Shown in pieces: positions 11,253 through 24,202 of a DNA stretch of 64,000 nucleotides. The position numbers were made by a program, and so were the translations under genes. The DNA is taken from NCBI RefSeq assembly GCF_003591035.1, contig NZ_QYUO01000003.1, positions 434,001 through 498,000 on the forward strand, written 5' to 3'. Within the stretch, counting starts at the first letter, position 1; the number at the start of each line of letters is the position of its first letter. The notes below the pieces were generated by a model. It worked only from the letters and a program-made list of their open reading frames with translations, was not told the origin of the DNA and searched no databases. This DNA comes from Noviherbaspirillum saxi (GTDB taxonomy: Bacteria > Pseudomonadota > Gammaproteobacteria > Burkholderiales > Burkholderiaceae_D).

Positions 11253-14230
11253 TCAGCCTCCCGCTACGACAGGACCGGCACCGTTCGCATGGTGTAGTGC
11301 ATTTGGCGCAAACACACCGCTTTGCACGGCATCATCGTCCGCAGAGCCGCATGGAGGCTCGCTTTGCGCGTTCGGCACCATACCCCGACCGGCCCCCGAC
11401 ACCAAGCCGACCAAGGGCCGACCGAACCCCGACCGATGCTCATTGCCCCCCGACCGCTCGCCGTCGTAGCCGTGCATCTCGCCCAATGCCGCCACGTCGA
11501 TCAAGCCGCACAGGTGCTTGCCTTCATCTTTGCCGTCATACAGCAGCTCGTAATCGAATGTCGTGCCGCGCCGATGCACGGCCAGGTATTCGAGATCGAC
11601 CAGCCGGCCCAGATGCAGCTTCAGTTGCGTATCGCCCCATTGCAAGGCGTCGCGCACCTGCTTGCGGGTGAAGCGGAACTCACGCGGCGGCAGTTTCTGC
11701 GCCATCGCTTCCTGATCGACCCACGCATGGAGCTGCGTCAACAAGCGGCGCGTCTGCGGCGGCAGCTCGTCCAGCGTCCTGCCCAGCACGTCGTGCGCGA
11801 TGCGGTTGGCCAACGCAATGTCGGCCTTGGTCGCCTCGATATAGGCCAGCGTGCGCCGCGATGCGCGACCGTTTTAACCGGCCGCTGGTGCTGGTGGATC
11901 AGCGCAATGGCACGAATCAGCGTCAGATACTTCATGTGGTCGCGCCGGGTGCGCGTCTTGTCGTCGAGGAATGTCAATTTGTCGGCATACGGGTTCACCA
12001 CCAGCACCGGCTTCAACAGCCGTTGCGCATTCTGGTGCAAGGCAATGATCGCCTCTTTCTCGCTCGATGCCAGCAACCCTTCGAGGGTCTGCTTCATGCG
12101 CTGGCGTGCATGAATCGCCCGCGTCTGCTCGCGCGATTCGTTCACGCTCAAGACCAGGCAGCGGTTCATCAGCTCTTCGTCGATGTCGATCGCAGTCGTC
12201 GTCATCATCAGCATCACCGGCCCCTTGACCTTGTACTGTTTCGTCACGAGATTGCCGGTCGTCTCGTCCTTGCCGGTCGAGGCCATCGTCAATTCGCCGT
12301 CGGACTGCAGCAGCTTCAACGCATACGCCGCCTGCCGCACGCCTTCTTCTTCCGCAATCGCGAGGATCTTGTGCTGCATGTCGGTCTCGCCCAGGTAGAA
12401 CAGGGATTGCCCCGTCATCGCGCTGTACTGGACGCGCTCTTCGGGCGGCACCATCGCCAGCACCGCCTCCATCAGGCTGCTTTTGCCGGCTGCGCTCGAA
12501 CTCTGAATCAGGATCGCCAGCGGCGTGTCGAGTTTGCGCGAGACGGCGGCCAGATACCCGGCCAGGCAATTGTTCGACTCGCCCACCATGCCGCAGCGCT
12601 CCATGTCGGCCACGATGCGCGCGATCAGGTCGGGCGCTTGCAACAATGCCAGGGCGGTTTTTTCATCCTCGGCCGACATCAGCGGCACCGTGCTTTTCGG
12701 CTTGGTGTTTTGACGGATCGCTTCGTCCTGCAGCGTTTCCAGCTTCAACAGCACATGGCCCATATCTCTCTTGATCGTGTCGTCGGGCAACCCCAGCTCG
12801 ATCGCCGCTTGCCGGATGTATGCAGCGCGGGCGCGCGCCGCGTACAGGTCGAGCGTGTCGACGTGGTAGCCGCCCGCCTCCTCCGGCGTGCGCCGCACTT
12901 GCAGGTTCACGCGCATCTGCTCGGGCGACAGGTTCTTTTTCCAGCGCGCACGCGCCATTGCCTATCCCCCTGCACGATCAGCAGTTCATCGCCGGCCGAC
13001 TCGATCGGCGGCTCGGCGTCGGCATCGTCCGCCATAGCGGCTAAAGGAACGGCCAACGGTGCAGCGGGCGGCGGGGGAAGTCTTGCGCAGCGGGGCACAG
13101 CCGGCACGGCGTCCGGTTGCCGCCCGCGCCCGATCCATTCGGCCTGCCGCAGCACCAGGCCCAGGCTATGGGCGGCCGGCGTCAATTTCAATGCATAACT
13201 GTTCGCGTCCATCCCTTTGGGGAACAGTACGCGCAAACACTCGATGCCTTGCTCCATCAATTGCGCCGCCAGCTTCTCGGCGGCGCGGTTGCCGGCGTCG
13301 TCGCGGTCATACGCGATCAGCACGCGCTCGGTGCCGTATTTCCTGAACGCGGCCAGGTGGTCGTCGGTGAAGCCCTCCACGCCATAGGCAGCAGTGACAT
13401 TCGTAAAACCGGCGCACCAGAACGTCATCGCATCGATCAACGCTTCGCACAGGATGATTTCCTTGTTTTCCGCTAGCGCCTGCTCGTTCCACACGCCGCG
13501 ATGCGGCCCCGGCAGGTACAGGTGCAACGGCGTTCCCTTGCGCAAATCGTCGCGGATTTTGCGGCCATACACCTCGGTGACGTTACCGGCGTCGTCCAGC
13601 ACCGGCACCACCAGCGAGCCGTTGAAGTGTTCATGGCCGCTCTCGCGGTAGATGCCGATCTTTTGCAGGCGCGTGCGAATGTCAGCGCCGGACAGACGAT
13701 TCTTTTCCGGCAGGCGCAGACCCAGCGTGCGGTTCGCATAACCCAGCACGAAAACGCTCGACCAGCTCCGGGTGGTCCAGCCCGCGTGCCTTCAGATAGG
13801 CCAGCGCTTCCGGCGACTGCTTTAGCGTCTCGTGGTAGTAGCTGACGGATTGGTTCAATAATGCCTGGTCATCGGCGTCGAACGTGACCGGCGACGGCAA
13901 GGCGCGTACCGTCGCACGCTTGACTGGCGCATCGCCCTGCGCGGCTAAAGAAGGATCGGCCTTCAGCAATTCGACCGCATGACGAAATGACACCCCCTTG
14001 AATTTCATCACCCAGTCGAGCGGCCCGCCGCCGATCTGGCAACCGAAGCAGTGCCACAGGTTCTTGGCCGGCGTCACCACCAGCGACGGTTCGCTGTCGT
14101 CGTGGAACGGACAAGTGCCGATCCTGTCCTTGCCGGACTTCTTCAGCGCAATCCCGGCCGCCTCCACTAGGCACTCGACCGACACGTCGCTTTTTAGCTG
14201 CTCGATCTCCGCTGCTGGTATCCGTGCCAT
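11253..14230 (-). pseudogene. Primase-helicase, copy 2, frameshifted
   Basis: Single-base or short indels near 11857, 12945, 13075, 13093 and 13752 interrupt the frame. The CHC2, TOPRIM and Walker A segments are all individually present. Confidence 0.7.
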
Positions 14231-14334
14231 AAATCGCCTTTCGCTCCGAAACCTGTCAAGATACTTAACGTATATTATTATGGTATCGTATACTATACTT
14301 TCGTCAACCCCCTCCGAAACAAGGAGCTAGCATC

Positions 14335-14758
14335 ATGGCCTGTCTTCATCACTGGTTATCCACCATGAGTTTCTCTGCAAGAGTGATCGGGCTGCGCAAG
14401 CAGAAGGGTTTGACCCAGCAAAGCCTGGCCGATGCCTCCGGCATCCACGTCCAGCAAATTAAGCGCTACGAGGCCGGTAGCGCCCAGCCTACGGCCGAAG
14501 CCTTGAAGAAGCTCGCGCTCGCACTGCATGTCACGGCCGATTTCCTGCTGTTCGAGGAAGGCGAGCGCGAGCTCGACGACGATCTGAAGCTGCGCTTCGA
14601 GGCGATCGCGGCAATGCCGTCAGAAGAACAGGCGATCGCCAAGGCCGTGCTCGATGCGATGATCGTCAAGAATCAGGTCGCCGGCGCATTGGAGCGCGTG
14701 GGTAGGCCGGCACCGGCGGCTAAAGAGAAGAAAGCAACGGCGGGAAGGAAAGGCATGA
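14335..14758 (+). pseudogene. XRE regulator, copy 2, frameshifted at its C-terminus
   Basis: A 2-bp deletion near 14749 shifts only the last few codons, so the frame runs on into the ORF6N region. The helix-turn-helix domain is intact, so the product might still function if this deletion is real. Confidence 0.65.
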
Positions 14759-15344
14759 GCAAACCTTCGACCCACCCATCCACATTGAGCGCCGCATCCT
14801 CGTCATGCGCGGCCACCGGGTGATGATCGACGCCGATCTAGCCGCGCTCTACGGCGTCCACCAGCGCCCTGGTGCAGGCCGTCAAGCGCAATCTCGACCG
14901 ATTCCCGGAAGATTTCATGTTCCAGCTCGATGCTGCCGAGTGGGATGTTTTGAGATCACAATCTGTGACCTCAAACACCGGCCGCGGCGGCCGGCGCTAT
15001 GCGCCCTATGCCTTCACGGAACAAGGCGTGGCAATGCTGTCTTCCGTGCTCAACAGTGCGCAGGCGATTGCGGTCAATATCGAGATCATGCGCGCCTTCG
15101 TGCCCTGCGCGAAGTGATCGTGTCGAACAAGGAACTGGCGCTGCGTCTGGATGAGCTGGAGAACAAGGCCGAGCTGATGGAGTTAAAGCACGATACGTTT
15201 TCGCACAACACCCGCGTGCAATTGAAACAGGTGTTCGACGCCATCCGCGAATTGATGACGCCGCCGGCACCATCGCCGAAACCCGATCGGCTTCGTTGCC
15301 CCGGAGAGAAACCAAACAAACCGAAGGCAATCAAGAAGCGCTGA
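14755..15344 (+). pseudogene. ORF6N protein, copy 2, frameshifted
   Basis: Small deletions near 14772, 14857, 15103, 15282 and 15305 interrupt the frame that is intact in copies 3-5. Confidence 0.7.
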
Positions 15345-15471
15345 TGCCGCAGTCGGCATCACCGTTCTTTAGCAGCTAAAAAGAAGCCGCTCCATCACCC
15401 CATGCAGCTAGTGGGGTTGGGAGCGGCTTTCTTATTTCAAGGAAGAGAAGAAGAACGGTATATGACTTGGC

Positions 15472-16293
15472 CTACCGTTGCACTGACTTTGGATCGACGT
15501 CATTGCGCAGACGGAAGCTCATCGTCACTTCGTAACGCATCGTCCGGCGCTGCTCTTCGGTCAAATTACTGCCCCGAATTCGGCAACCTTGGATACCCCA
15601 ATCTCGAAGATCGCATGCTTGCCAGCATAGACACCGACGAATGCTTCAGTGTTGCGCCACTTTCCACTTAGTATTTCCTCATTGCCGCCGGCAGCCTCTT
15701 GCGCAAACTTGGCATCCGCTTCTTCGAGCGTCCGAAGCATGTCCATGTCTTGTTGTGACTTGCGCCATTGCTTTCCACCGATCTTTTGCAATTCCGGCTC
15801 GCTGGCATTACGGTAGAAATCGCGCAGGTTCTGCACCTGGATTCTGCTGCTCCAGGCGGCGCATGATCTCGGTTGCCCGCTGCAAGGCCGGTTTCCAGTC
15901 GTTCAGCGGCTGGTCGCACAGCTTGATGCCGATGAAGGCCGCGCCCGGGAAGCGTGCATTGCCGTCGATATTCGTCGTGAATGCGCATCCCACGTCCAGC
16001 TTGATGTCGCCGTCGTCGTAATGCACGTCCAGCTTCGTCATCAGCGGTAGTCGCAATTCCTCTTGGTCGTTCAGCTTGAATTGCTTCAGATACGGATTGC
16101 GTGCCATCAGCCGCGTCGCGGTATCGCCCACCCCCACATGCAGCGGCTGCGCCGGTTGGGTGTCGTCGCCCAGAATCATCCCGTTCATGTCTTTCCTCAA
16201 TTTTCCATGCTCGCCCTGCGGCTGGCAGGCCGCCAACCCGGATATAGCGACGAGCACCAATCCCATCCATAGCTTGTTCATCCGCACCCCCAT
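15472..16293 (-). pseudogene. Lipoprotein, copy 2, frameshifted
   Basis: The N-terminal 155 residues including the lipobox are open. Deletions near 15838 and 15573 shift the C-terminal part. Confidence 0.7.
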
Positions 16294-17668
16294 TTAGAAC
16301 CCGAGCCGGCGGCGGACATCGAATGCCTCCGTTACACCATACGTATTTTGCAGAACATTAAACTGTTCTTTAAATACGTTGCGATCGCTCAGCCAATCGC
16401 CCGAACTGCCGCTACTGTAGGTCCGCATCAGGTTGCCGGCGAGCGAATAGACGAACGGCATGCGCTGCTTCACGTTGCCACGTCGTTGCCGGTGAAACTG
16501 AGCGACTGGCCGTTGATCGTCACCGTCGACATGCGCTCCGCATAGCTTTGAGCAATGCTGTCCGGCCCAATGCTCGCCATGCCCTGGATGGCTTGCCGCA
16601 GCGTCTTCGTCACCGGCTTGCCGAGCCAGTCGTTCGCGGTGTACTTGGTATCGTAATACTGCTGCAACACGACGCGCTGCTCGAAGTCGGCGGACGATTT
16701 CAGCGACTGGCCCAGCAACTGTTCACCGCGTCCAGTCTGCCCGTTCCGGAAGGCGTCCTTGGCCTGATCGCGCAACTCGAAGCTTTGAACAAGGGCATCG
16801 CTATATTCCCTGTTGTCACGATTCCAGCTTGCCCCAAAGCTCCGTGAATCGATATTCACCATCGACCGTATCGCATCGGTTCCGCCGGCCTGGTAGAACT
16901 GTTCGGCCGTGAACATACTCATGAAGATCGCGCGGTTGCCTTCCTGGAAGGCGGAACGAATGATACCCGCATCGGCCCGGCCCATGAACCCGAACGTGTT
17001 GAGCTGCTGGTAAGTCTCGCCGACCTTCGACGTGGCATACGGCGCCAGGCCGAACCAGATCGCCGTCCGGTCTTCTCCGAACACCTTGTGATACGCCATG
17101 CCCGTGGTCAGGCTCGTCTCTTCCGGCGTCAGGTTCGTCGGCAGCCAGGTGCGGCTGTTGTCCATCGCGATACCGTAGAGCCGGCGCATTGCTTGCTCAT
17201 CGGCGCGCACCGCTGGATCGCGCAGCGCGTACAACTCCTGCGGCACCATCGTCAGCTTGGCGTTGCCCGAGCTTCGCGATACGCCGCCGGCTGCGGCAAC
17301 CACGCCGTCGTTTTCAAACGGATCGCCGAAATCGTAGACCGGGCGCGTGCCGTCTGCCTTGATCTCCGGAGTGAACTCGGCTGCTCTCGACAGCAGCGGA
17401 TTCATCGCCTTGCGCAGCCCCATATCGCCGGCGAATGTGCTGCCCAGCCCAATCTCCCCGTTCGCAACAGCATCCGCATTCATCGCCGCGATCTCAGCCT
17501 GCCGGAACGACGTTAGCGCGCTTTCCTGCTGGCTACCGCCCCAATCGCCGTAAGCGATGCTGTTACCCAATGCATTGCCGAACGCATTCGGCCCGACGTG
17601 AAGTCGTAGCCGCATGCCCGCGCACGCAGAGTCGGCGCGGGTTTCGGCGGAGTGGCGTAGGCAAACAT
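16294..17668 (-). pseudogene. 459-aa junction protein, copy 2/3 junction, frameshifted
   Basis: Most of the protein (16470-17600) is open. Deletions near 16370, 16385 and 16480 affect the C-terminus, and one missing C near 17616 affects the N-terminal segment. Confidence 0.7.
17571..17587. repeat. Internal att core, copy 2/copy 3 junction
   Basis: The 17-bp core and its 11-bp arms are identical to the other internal junctions. It lies inside the 459-aa gene, which therefore spans the junction. Confidence 0.8.
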
Positions 17669-18695
17669 CCGGGCATTTTAACTTTTTGGCCCCGATGTGC
17701 AGTTTTCGGCCGCGCAGCGGCCGGCAGGTGGTCACGGATTGTGACCGCCTCGATGCCGGTGTTTGAGGTCACAGTCTGTGACCTCAAACCGACCAACGGC
17801 GGCTAAGGGAAGATCGCGCCGTCGCCGGCCGCCGCTCCGTCAAGGCCGCGCAGCGCCCGCAGGGCTTGGCCTTGACGGCGATGGATAAAGACACGCTGGC
17901 AAGTGCGGTGCAAGGCGGGTTGATGCCTTGCACCGCTTGCCGAACGCGGGTTGCGTTGTTGTTGATGTGCGGCGCAGCCGCCTGACATGGGAGCCCCTGC
18001 GGGGCGGACGGGAAGGCAGGCCCGTCCCACGGGGAACGAGCAACGCAGTGCGAGCCCGTGGGACGGGCCTGCCTGGGTGGCGGGGGCTGGTGGTCGTTGT
18101 GATTGCGCGATAGCGCCTGACTGAAACAGATGTGCCGGCGGTACGCGGGCACACAAGCCATGCAGCTGAGCACGGCGTGGGCCTGGCCGTGCGTTGTTGT
18201 TGCGTACCCTCTGACTGCCGGCGCAGCGCGGCCGCAAGCGAGGCACGAGCGCGCACCGTAACCCTGACCAATCCCTGCGCGCTCCAGCGCACATGCCAGG
18301 GGGTGCAGCCGTGGAGGGGCGCCAGACATAACGCCCGTTCTGCGAACCCAGGGCGCGAAGCGGTCGTTGCACCGAGCGCAACGAAGTGGAGCGAATGCAG
18401 CAACTTTGCAGAATGCGGCGTTATGTTAACTGCCGCAGGCAGTTACCCCGGAACGGCTGTGCCTTTGACCTTGCGTTGCTCTTGTCTGGCTAACGGCGAA
18501 GCGCGGCGGCAAGCGACGCAGGAGCGCGCTTCGTTCCCCTGACTCTGGTTTCTCGTCCGGTGCCACCGGCCATCGCACACCACCGGCGTCCAGCCTGGCG
18601 CGCGCCATGCCGTGCCCTGACTTTCCCCTTGCACGCCTGGCATGGCGCGTGACAGGCGGGTTAACGTCTTGCGACGTTCGCGCTTGCCTCTGATC
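17669..18695. other. Gene-free structured segment, copy 3
   Basis: Same segment as in copy 4, with the palindrome at 17762-17788. Several 1-4 nt deletions occur (for example near 17949, 17990, 18334, 18350 and 18556), the last removing part of TGCGGTTCCGG. Confidence 0.5.
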
Positions 18696-18873
18696 TCAAC
18701 GCGGCGCAATCCCTCGTTCCGCCAGCGCCGCGCGCACCTTCTCGCCGGCGTCCTGCATGTCGTATGCCTCTTGCTCGCTGACCGCCAGCTGCCGGTAATC
18801 GCTGTAGCCGGCGTTTCAGGAACTCGGCCAAGGCCCACGCCAATTCATCCGGCAGGTTCACTTCGATCAGCAT
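18696..18873 (-). pseudogene. 59-aa integrase-coupled protein, copy 3, frameshifted
   Basis: A 2-bp deletion near 18813 (GGCGTTTC for GGCGCGTTTC) breaks the frame after residue ~20. Confidence 0.6.
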
Positions 18874-19974
18874 GCATCCTCCTCGTCGGCTTCCGCGTCC
18901 AGCGCAGCCAACAGCGCGTCTGCGGCGTTTTCCGCATCGGGTTGAGACGTGGAGCCGTCCACGGTCATTTGATCGCCTCTGACGCGCCGTAATGCACCCG
19001 GATGCTCGCATGCACCAGTTGCAATTGCCGGATCGCCACTTGCGCGTAAATCTGCGTGGTCGACAGCTCCGCATGCCCCAGCATCGCCTGAATGAAGCGG
19101 ATGTCGGCTCCGCCTTCGAGCATCAGGGTCGCCATCGTGTGCCGAAACAAATGGCAGCCGCCGTGCTTGCCCAGCTCCGCCCGCTTGACGTAGGACGCCA
19201 CATGCGTGGATAGCCAGGTCGGCGACAACGCCATGCCTTCCTGCCCGAGAAACAAGGTGCTGTCCTGCTGGTTCCACGCCAGCAGCGGCCGGCTCTTGTC
19301 GAGATATTCCTGCACCCAGTGCAGCGCGCGCTCGCCCAGCGGAATCAAGCGGTCTTTTCGGCCTTTTCCCTCGCGGATCAGCACTACGCACTTGTCGGCA
19401 TCGATGTCACCGATTTCCAGCTTGGCGATTTCCATTCTCCGCATACCGGTCGCATACAGCACTTCCATCATCGCGCGGTCACGCAAGCCGATCAGGCTCG
19501 CCGTGTCGGCGAGCGCCAACACGCGCTCGGTTTCATCGACGCTGAGCACATGGCGCGGCAGCCGCCGTATCGCCTTGGGCAGCTCGATTTCGGAGGCAGG
19601 ATTGGCCGGAATCTGTCCGGTCTTGGTCAGCCACTTGAAGAAGCTTTTAAGCGGCGTGATCTTGCTGCGCCGGCTCGCCACCGACAGCGGCGCACCGTCC
19701 TTCTTGCGGTAGTGGTGCAGCCAGCGCTGATAGCGTTCGAGCACCGCTTGCGTCACATGTTCGGGATGCGTGACGGCCCGCGCATCGGCCCACACGATGA
19801 AGTCGCGGAGGTAACGCTCCATGCTCCACAACCCCGATTCCGTGCTGCCGATCATGGTGCGGTAGTCGATGAAGCGGCGCATCGCCGCAGTCAGGCCGCG
19901 CGCGTCGCGCGGGTCGCCTACCTATTGAACTGCCGCTTGCCGCGCGTGCGGAACGGTTGAACGCCAGCACGCAT
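18867..19974 (-). pseudogene. Tyrosine integrase, copy 3, frameshifted at both ends
   Basis: 4-bp deletions near 19005 (after the catalytic Tyr) and near 19922 (N-terminal extension) shift the ends. The central 305 codons (18965-19882) with all catalytic residues remain open. Confidence 0.7.
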
Positions 19975-19976
19975 GT

Positions 19977-22953
19977 TCAGCCTCCCGCTACGACAGGACC
20001 GGCACCGTTCGCATGGTGTAGTGCATTTGGCGCAAACACACCGCTTTGCACGGCATCATCGTCCGCAGAGCCGCATGGAGGCTCGCTTTGCGCGTTCGGC
20101 ACCATACCCCGACCGGCCCCCGACACCAAGCCGACCAAGGGCCGACCGAACCCCGACCGATGCTCATTGCCCCCCGACCGCTCGCCGTCGTAGCCGTGCA
20201 TCTCGCCCAATGCCGCCACGTCGATCAAGCCGCACAGGTGCTTGCCTTCATCTTTGCCGTCATACAGCAGCTCGTAATCGAATGTCGTGCCGCGCCGATG
20301 CACGGCCAGGTATTCGAGATCGACCAGCCGGCCCAGATGCAGCTTCAGTTGCGTATCGCCCCATTGCAAGGCGTCGCGCACCTGCTTGCGGGTGAAGCGG
20401 AACTCACGCGGCGGCAGTTTCTGCGCCATCGCTTCCTGATCGACCCACGCATGGAGCTGCGTCAACAAGCGGCGCGTCTGCGGCGGCAGCTCGTCCAGCG
20501 TCCTGCCCAGCACGTCGTGCGCGATGCGGTTGGCCAACGCAATGTCGGCCTTGGTCGCCTCGATATAGGCCAGCGTGCGCCCGCGATGCGCGACCGTTTT
20601 AACCGGCCGCTGGTGCTGGTGGATCAGCGCAATGGCACGAATCAGCGTCAGATACTTCATGTGGTCGCGCCGGGTGCGCGTCTTGTCGTCGAGGAATGTC
20701 AATTTGTCGGCATACGGGTTCACCACCAGCACCGGCTTCAACAGCCGTTGCGCATTCTGGTGCAAGGCAATGATCGCCTCTTTCTCGCTCGATGCCAGCA
20801 ACCCTTCGAGGGTCTGCTTCATGCGCTGGCGTGCATGAATCGCCCGCTGCTCGCGCGATTCGTTCACGCTCAAGACCAGGCAGCGGTTCATCAGCTCTTC
20901 GTCGATGTCGATCGCAGTCGTCGTCATCATCAGCATCACCGGCCCCTTGACCTTGTACTGTTTCGTCACGAGATTGCCGGTCGTCTCGTCCTTGCCGGTC
21001 GAGGCCATCGTCAATTCGCCGTCGGACTGCAGCAGCTTCAACGCATACGCCGCCTGCCGCACGCCTTCTTCTTCCGCAATCGCGAGGATCTTGTGCTGCA
21101 TGTCGGTCTCGCCCAGGTAGAACAGGGATTGCCCCGTCATCGCGCTGTACTGGACGCGCTCTTCGGGCGGCACCATCGCCAGCACCGCCTCCATCAGGCT
21201 GCTTTTGCCGGCTGCGCTCGAACTCTGAATCAGGATCGCCAGCGGCGTGTCGAGTTTGCGCGAGACGGCGGCCAGATACCCGGCCAGGCAATTGTTCGAC
21301 TCGCCCACCATGCCAGCGCTCCATGTCGGCCACGATGCGCGCGATCAGGTCGGGCGCTTGCAACAATGCCAGGGCGGTTTTTTCATCCTCGGCCGACATC
21401 AGGGCACCGTGCTTTTCGGCTTGGTGTTTGACGGATCGCTTCGTCCTGCAGCGTTTCCAGCTTCAACAGCACATGGCCCATATCTCTCTTGATCGTGTCG
21501 TCGGGCAACCCCAGCTCGATCGCCGCTTGCCGGATGTATGCAGCGCGGGCGCGCGCCGCGTACAGGTCGAGCGTGTCGACGTGGTAGCCGCCCGCCTCCT
21601 CCGGCGTGCGCCGCACTTGCAGGTTCACGCGCATCTGCTCGGGCGACAGGTTCTTTTTCCAGCCGCGCACGCGCCATTGCCTATCCCCCTGCACGATCAG
21701 CAGTTCATCGCCGGCCGACTCGATCGGCGGCTCGGCGTCGGCATCGTCCGCCATAGCGGCTAAAGGAACGGCCAACGGTGCAGCGGGCGGCGGCATGGGG
21801 AAGTCTTGCGCAGCGGCGGGCACAGCCGGCACGGCGTCCGGTTGCCGCCCGCGCCCGATCCATTCGGCCTGCCGCAGCACCAGGCCCAGGCTATGGGCGG
21901 CCGGCGTCAATTTCAATGCATAACTGTTCGCGTCCATCCCTTTGGGGAACAGTACGCGCAAACACTCGATGCCTTGCTCCATCAATTGCGCCGCCAGCTT
22001 CTCGGCGCGCGGGTTGCCGGCGTCGTCGCGGTCATACGCGATCAGCACGCGCTCGGTGCCGTATTTCCTGAACGCGGCCAGGTGGTCGTCGGTGAAGCCC
22101 TCCACGCCATAGGCAGCAGTGACATTCGTAAAACCGGCGCACCAGAACGTCATCGCATCGATCAACGCTTCGCACAGGATGATTTCCTTGTTTTCCGCTA
22201 GCGCCTGCTCGTTCCACACGCCGCGATGCGGCCCCGGCAGGTACAGGTGCAACGGCGTTCCCTTGCGCAAATCGTCGCGGATTTTGCGGCCATACACCTC
22301 GGTGACGTTACCGGCGTCGTCCAGCACCGGCACCACCAGCGAGCCGTTGAAGTGTTCATGGCCGCTCTCGCGGTAGATGCCGATCTTTTGCAGGCGCGTG
22401 CGAATGTCAGCGCCGGACAGACGATTCTTTCCGGCAGGCGCAGACCCAGCGTGCGGTTCGCATAACCCAGCACGAAACGCTCGACCAGCTCCGGGTGGTC
22501 CAGCCCGCGTGCCTTCAGATAGGCCAGCGCTTCCGGCGACTGCTTTAGCGTCTCGTGGTAGTAGCTGACGGATTGGTTCAATAATGCCTGGTCATCGGCG
22601 TCGAACGTGACCGGCGACGGCAAGGCGCGTACCGTCGCACGCTTGACTGGCGCATCGCCCTGCGCGGCTAAAGAAGGATCGGCCTTCAGCAATTCGACCG
22701 CATGACGAAATGACACCCCCTTGAATTTCATCACCCAGTCGAGCGGCCCGCCGCCGATCTGGCAACCGAAGCAGTGCCACAGGTTCTTGGCCGGCGTCAC
22801 CACCAGCGACGGTTCGCTGTCGTCGTGGAACGGACAAGTGCCGATCCTGTCCTTGCCGGACTTCTTCAGCGCAATCCCGGCCGCCTCCACTAGGCACTCG
22901 ACCGACACGTCGCTTTTTAGCTGCTCGATCTCCGCTGCTGGTATCCGTGCCAT
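19977..22953 (-). pseudogene. Primase-helicase, copy 3, frameshifted
   Basis: Indels lie near 21313, 21402, 21428, 22006 and 22430. A 3-bp in-frame deletion near 20847 removes one Thr. The Walker A half (19977-21311) and the CHC2 half (to ~22430) are each open. Confidence 0.7.
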
Positions 22954-23057
22954 AAATCGCCTTTCGCTCCGAAACCTGTCAAGATACTTAACGTATATTA
23001 TTATGGTATCGTATACTATACTTTCGTCAACCCCCTCCGAAACAAGGAGCTAGCATC

Positions 23058-23482
23058 ATGGCCTGTCTTCATCACTGGTTATCCACCATGAGTTTCTCTG
23101 CAAGAGTGATCGGGCTGCGCAAGCAGAAGGGTTTGACCCAGCAAAGCCTGGCCGATGCCTCCGGCATCCACGTCCAGCAAATTAAGCGCTACGAGGCCGG
23201 TAGCGCCCAGCCTACGGCCGAAGCCTTGAAGAAGCTCGCGCTCGCACTGCATGTCACGGCCGATTTCCTGCTGTTCGAGGAAGGCGAGCGCGAGCTCGAC
23301 GACGATCTGAAGCTGCGCTTCGAGGCGATCGCGGCAATGCCGTCAGAAGAACAGGCGATCGCCAAGGCCGTGCTCGATGCGATGATCGTCAAGAATCAGG
23401 TCGCCGGCGCATTGGGAGCGCGTGGGTAGGCCGGCACCGGGCTAAAGAGAAGAAAGCAACGGCGGGAAGGAACAAGGCATGA
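23058..23482 (+). pseudogene. XRE regulator, copy 3, frameshifted at its C-terminus
   Basis: An extra G near 23415 truncates the protein after ~120 residues, and a 2-base deletion follows near 23440. The helix-turn-helix is unaffected. Confidence 0.65.
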
Positions 23483-24075
23483 GCAAACCTTCGACCCCAC
23501 CCATCCACATTGAGCGCCGCATCCTCGTCATGCGCGGCCACCGGGTGATGATCGACGCCGATCTAGCCGCGCTCTACGGCGTCACCACCAGCGCCCTGGT
23601 GCAGGCCGTCAAGCGCAATCTCGACCGATTCCCGGAAGATTTCATGTTCCAGCTCGATGCTGCCGAGTGGGATGTTTTGAGATCACAATCTGTGACCTCA
23701 AACACCGGCCGCGGCGGCCGGCGCTATGCGCCCTATGCCTTCACGGAACAAGGCGTGGCAATGCTGTCTTCCGTGCTCAACAGTGCGCAGGCGATTGCGG
23801 TCAATATCGAGATCATGCGCGCCTTCGTGCGCCTGCGCGAAGTGATCGTGTCGAACAAGGAACTGGCGCTGCGTCTGGATGAGCTGGAGAACAAGGCCGA
23901 GCTGATGGAGTTAAAGCACGATACGTTTTCGCACAACACCCGCGTGCAATTGAAACAGGTGTTCGACGCCATCCGCGAATTGATGACGCCGCCGGCACCA
24001 TCGCCGAAACGACCGATCGGCTTCGTTGCCCCGGAGGAGAAACCAAACAAACCGAAGGCAATCAAGAAGCGCTGA
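23479..24075 (+). CDS. ORF6N protein, copy 3
   Basis: Intact 198-aa copy, identical in translation to copy 4 and including the internal 27-bp near-palindrome. Confidence 0.85.
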   Translation: MSKPSTPPIHIERRILVMRGHRVMIDADLAALYGVTTSALVQAVKRNLDRFPEDFMFQLDAAEWDVLRSQSVTSNTGRGGRRYAPYAFTEQGVAMLSSVLNSAQAIAVNIEIMRAFVRLREVIVSNKELALRLDELENKAELMELKHDTFSHNTRVQLKQVFDAIRELMTPPAPSPKRPIGFVAPEEKPNKPKAIKKR

Positions 24076-24202
24076 TGCCGCAGTCGGCATCACCGTTCTT
24101 TAGCAGCTAAAAAGAAGCCGCTCCATCACCCCATGCAGCTAGTGGGGTTGGGAGCGGCTTTCTTATTTCAAGGAAGAGAAGAAGAACGGTATATGACTTG
24201 GC

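Larger units (their letters stand above)
8850..17587. mobile_element. Element copy 2
   Basis: This 8738-bp copy is 32 bp shorter than copy 4, mainly through scattered small deletions. Only the 59-aa gene is fully intact. Confidence 0.85.
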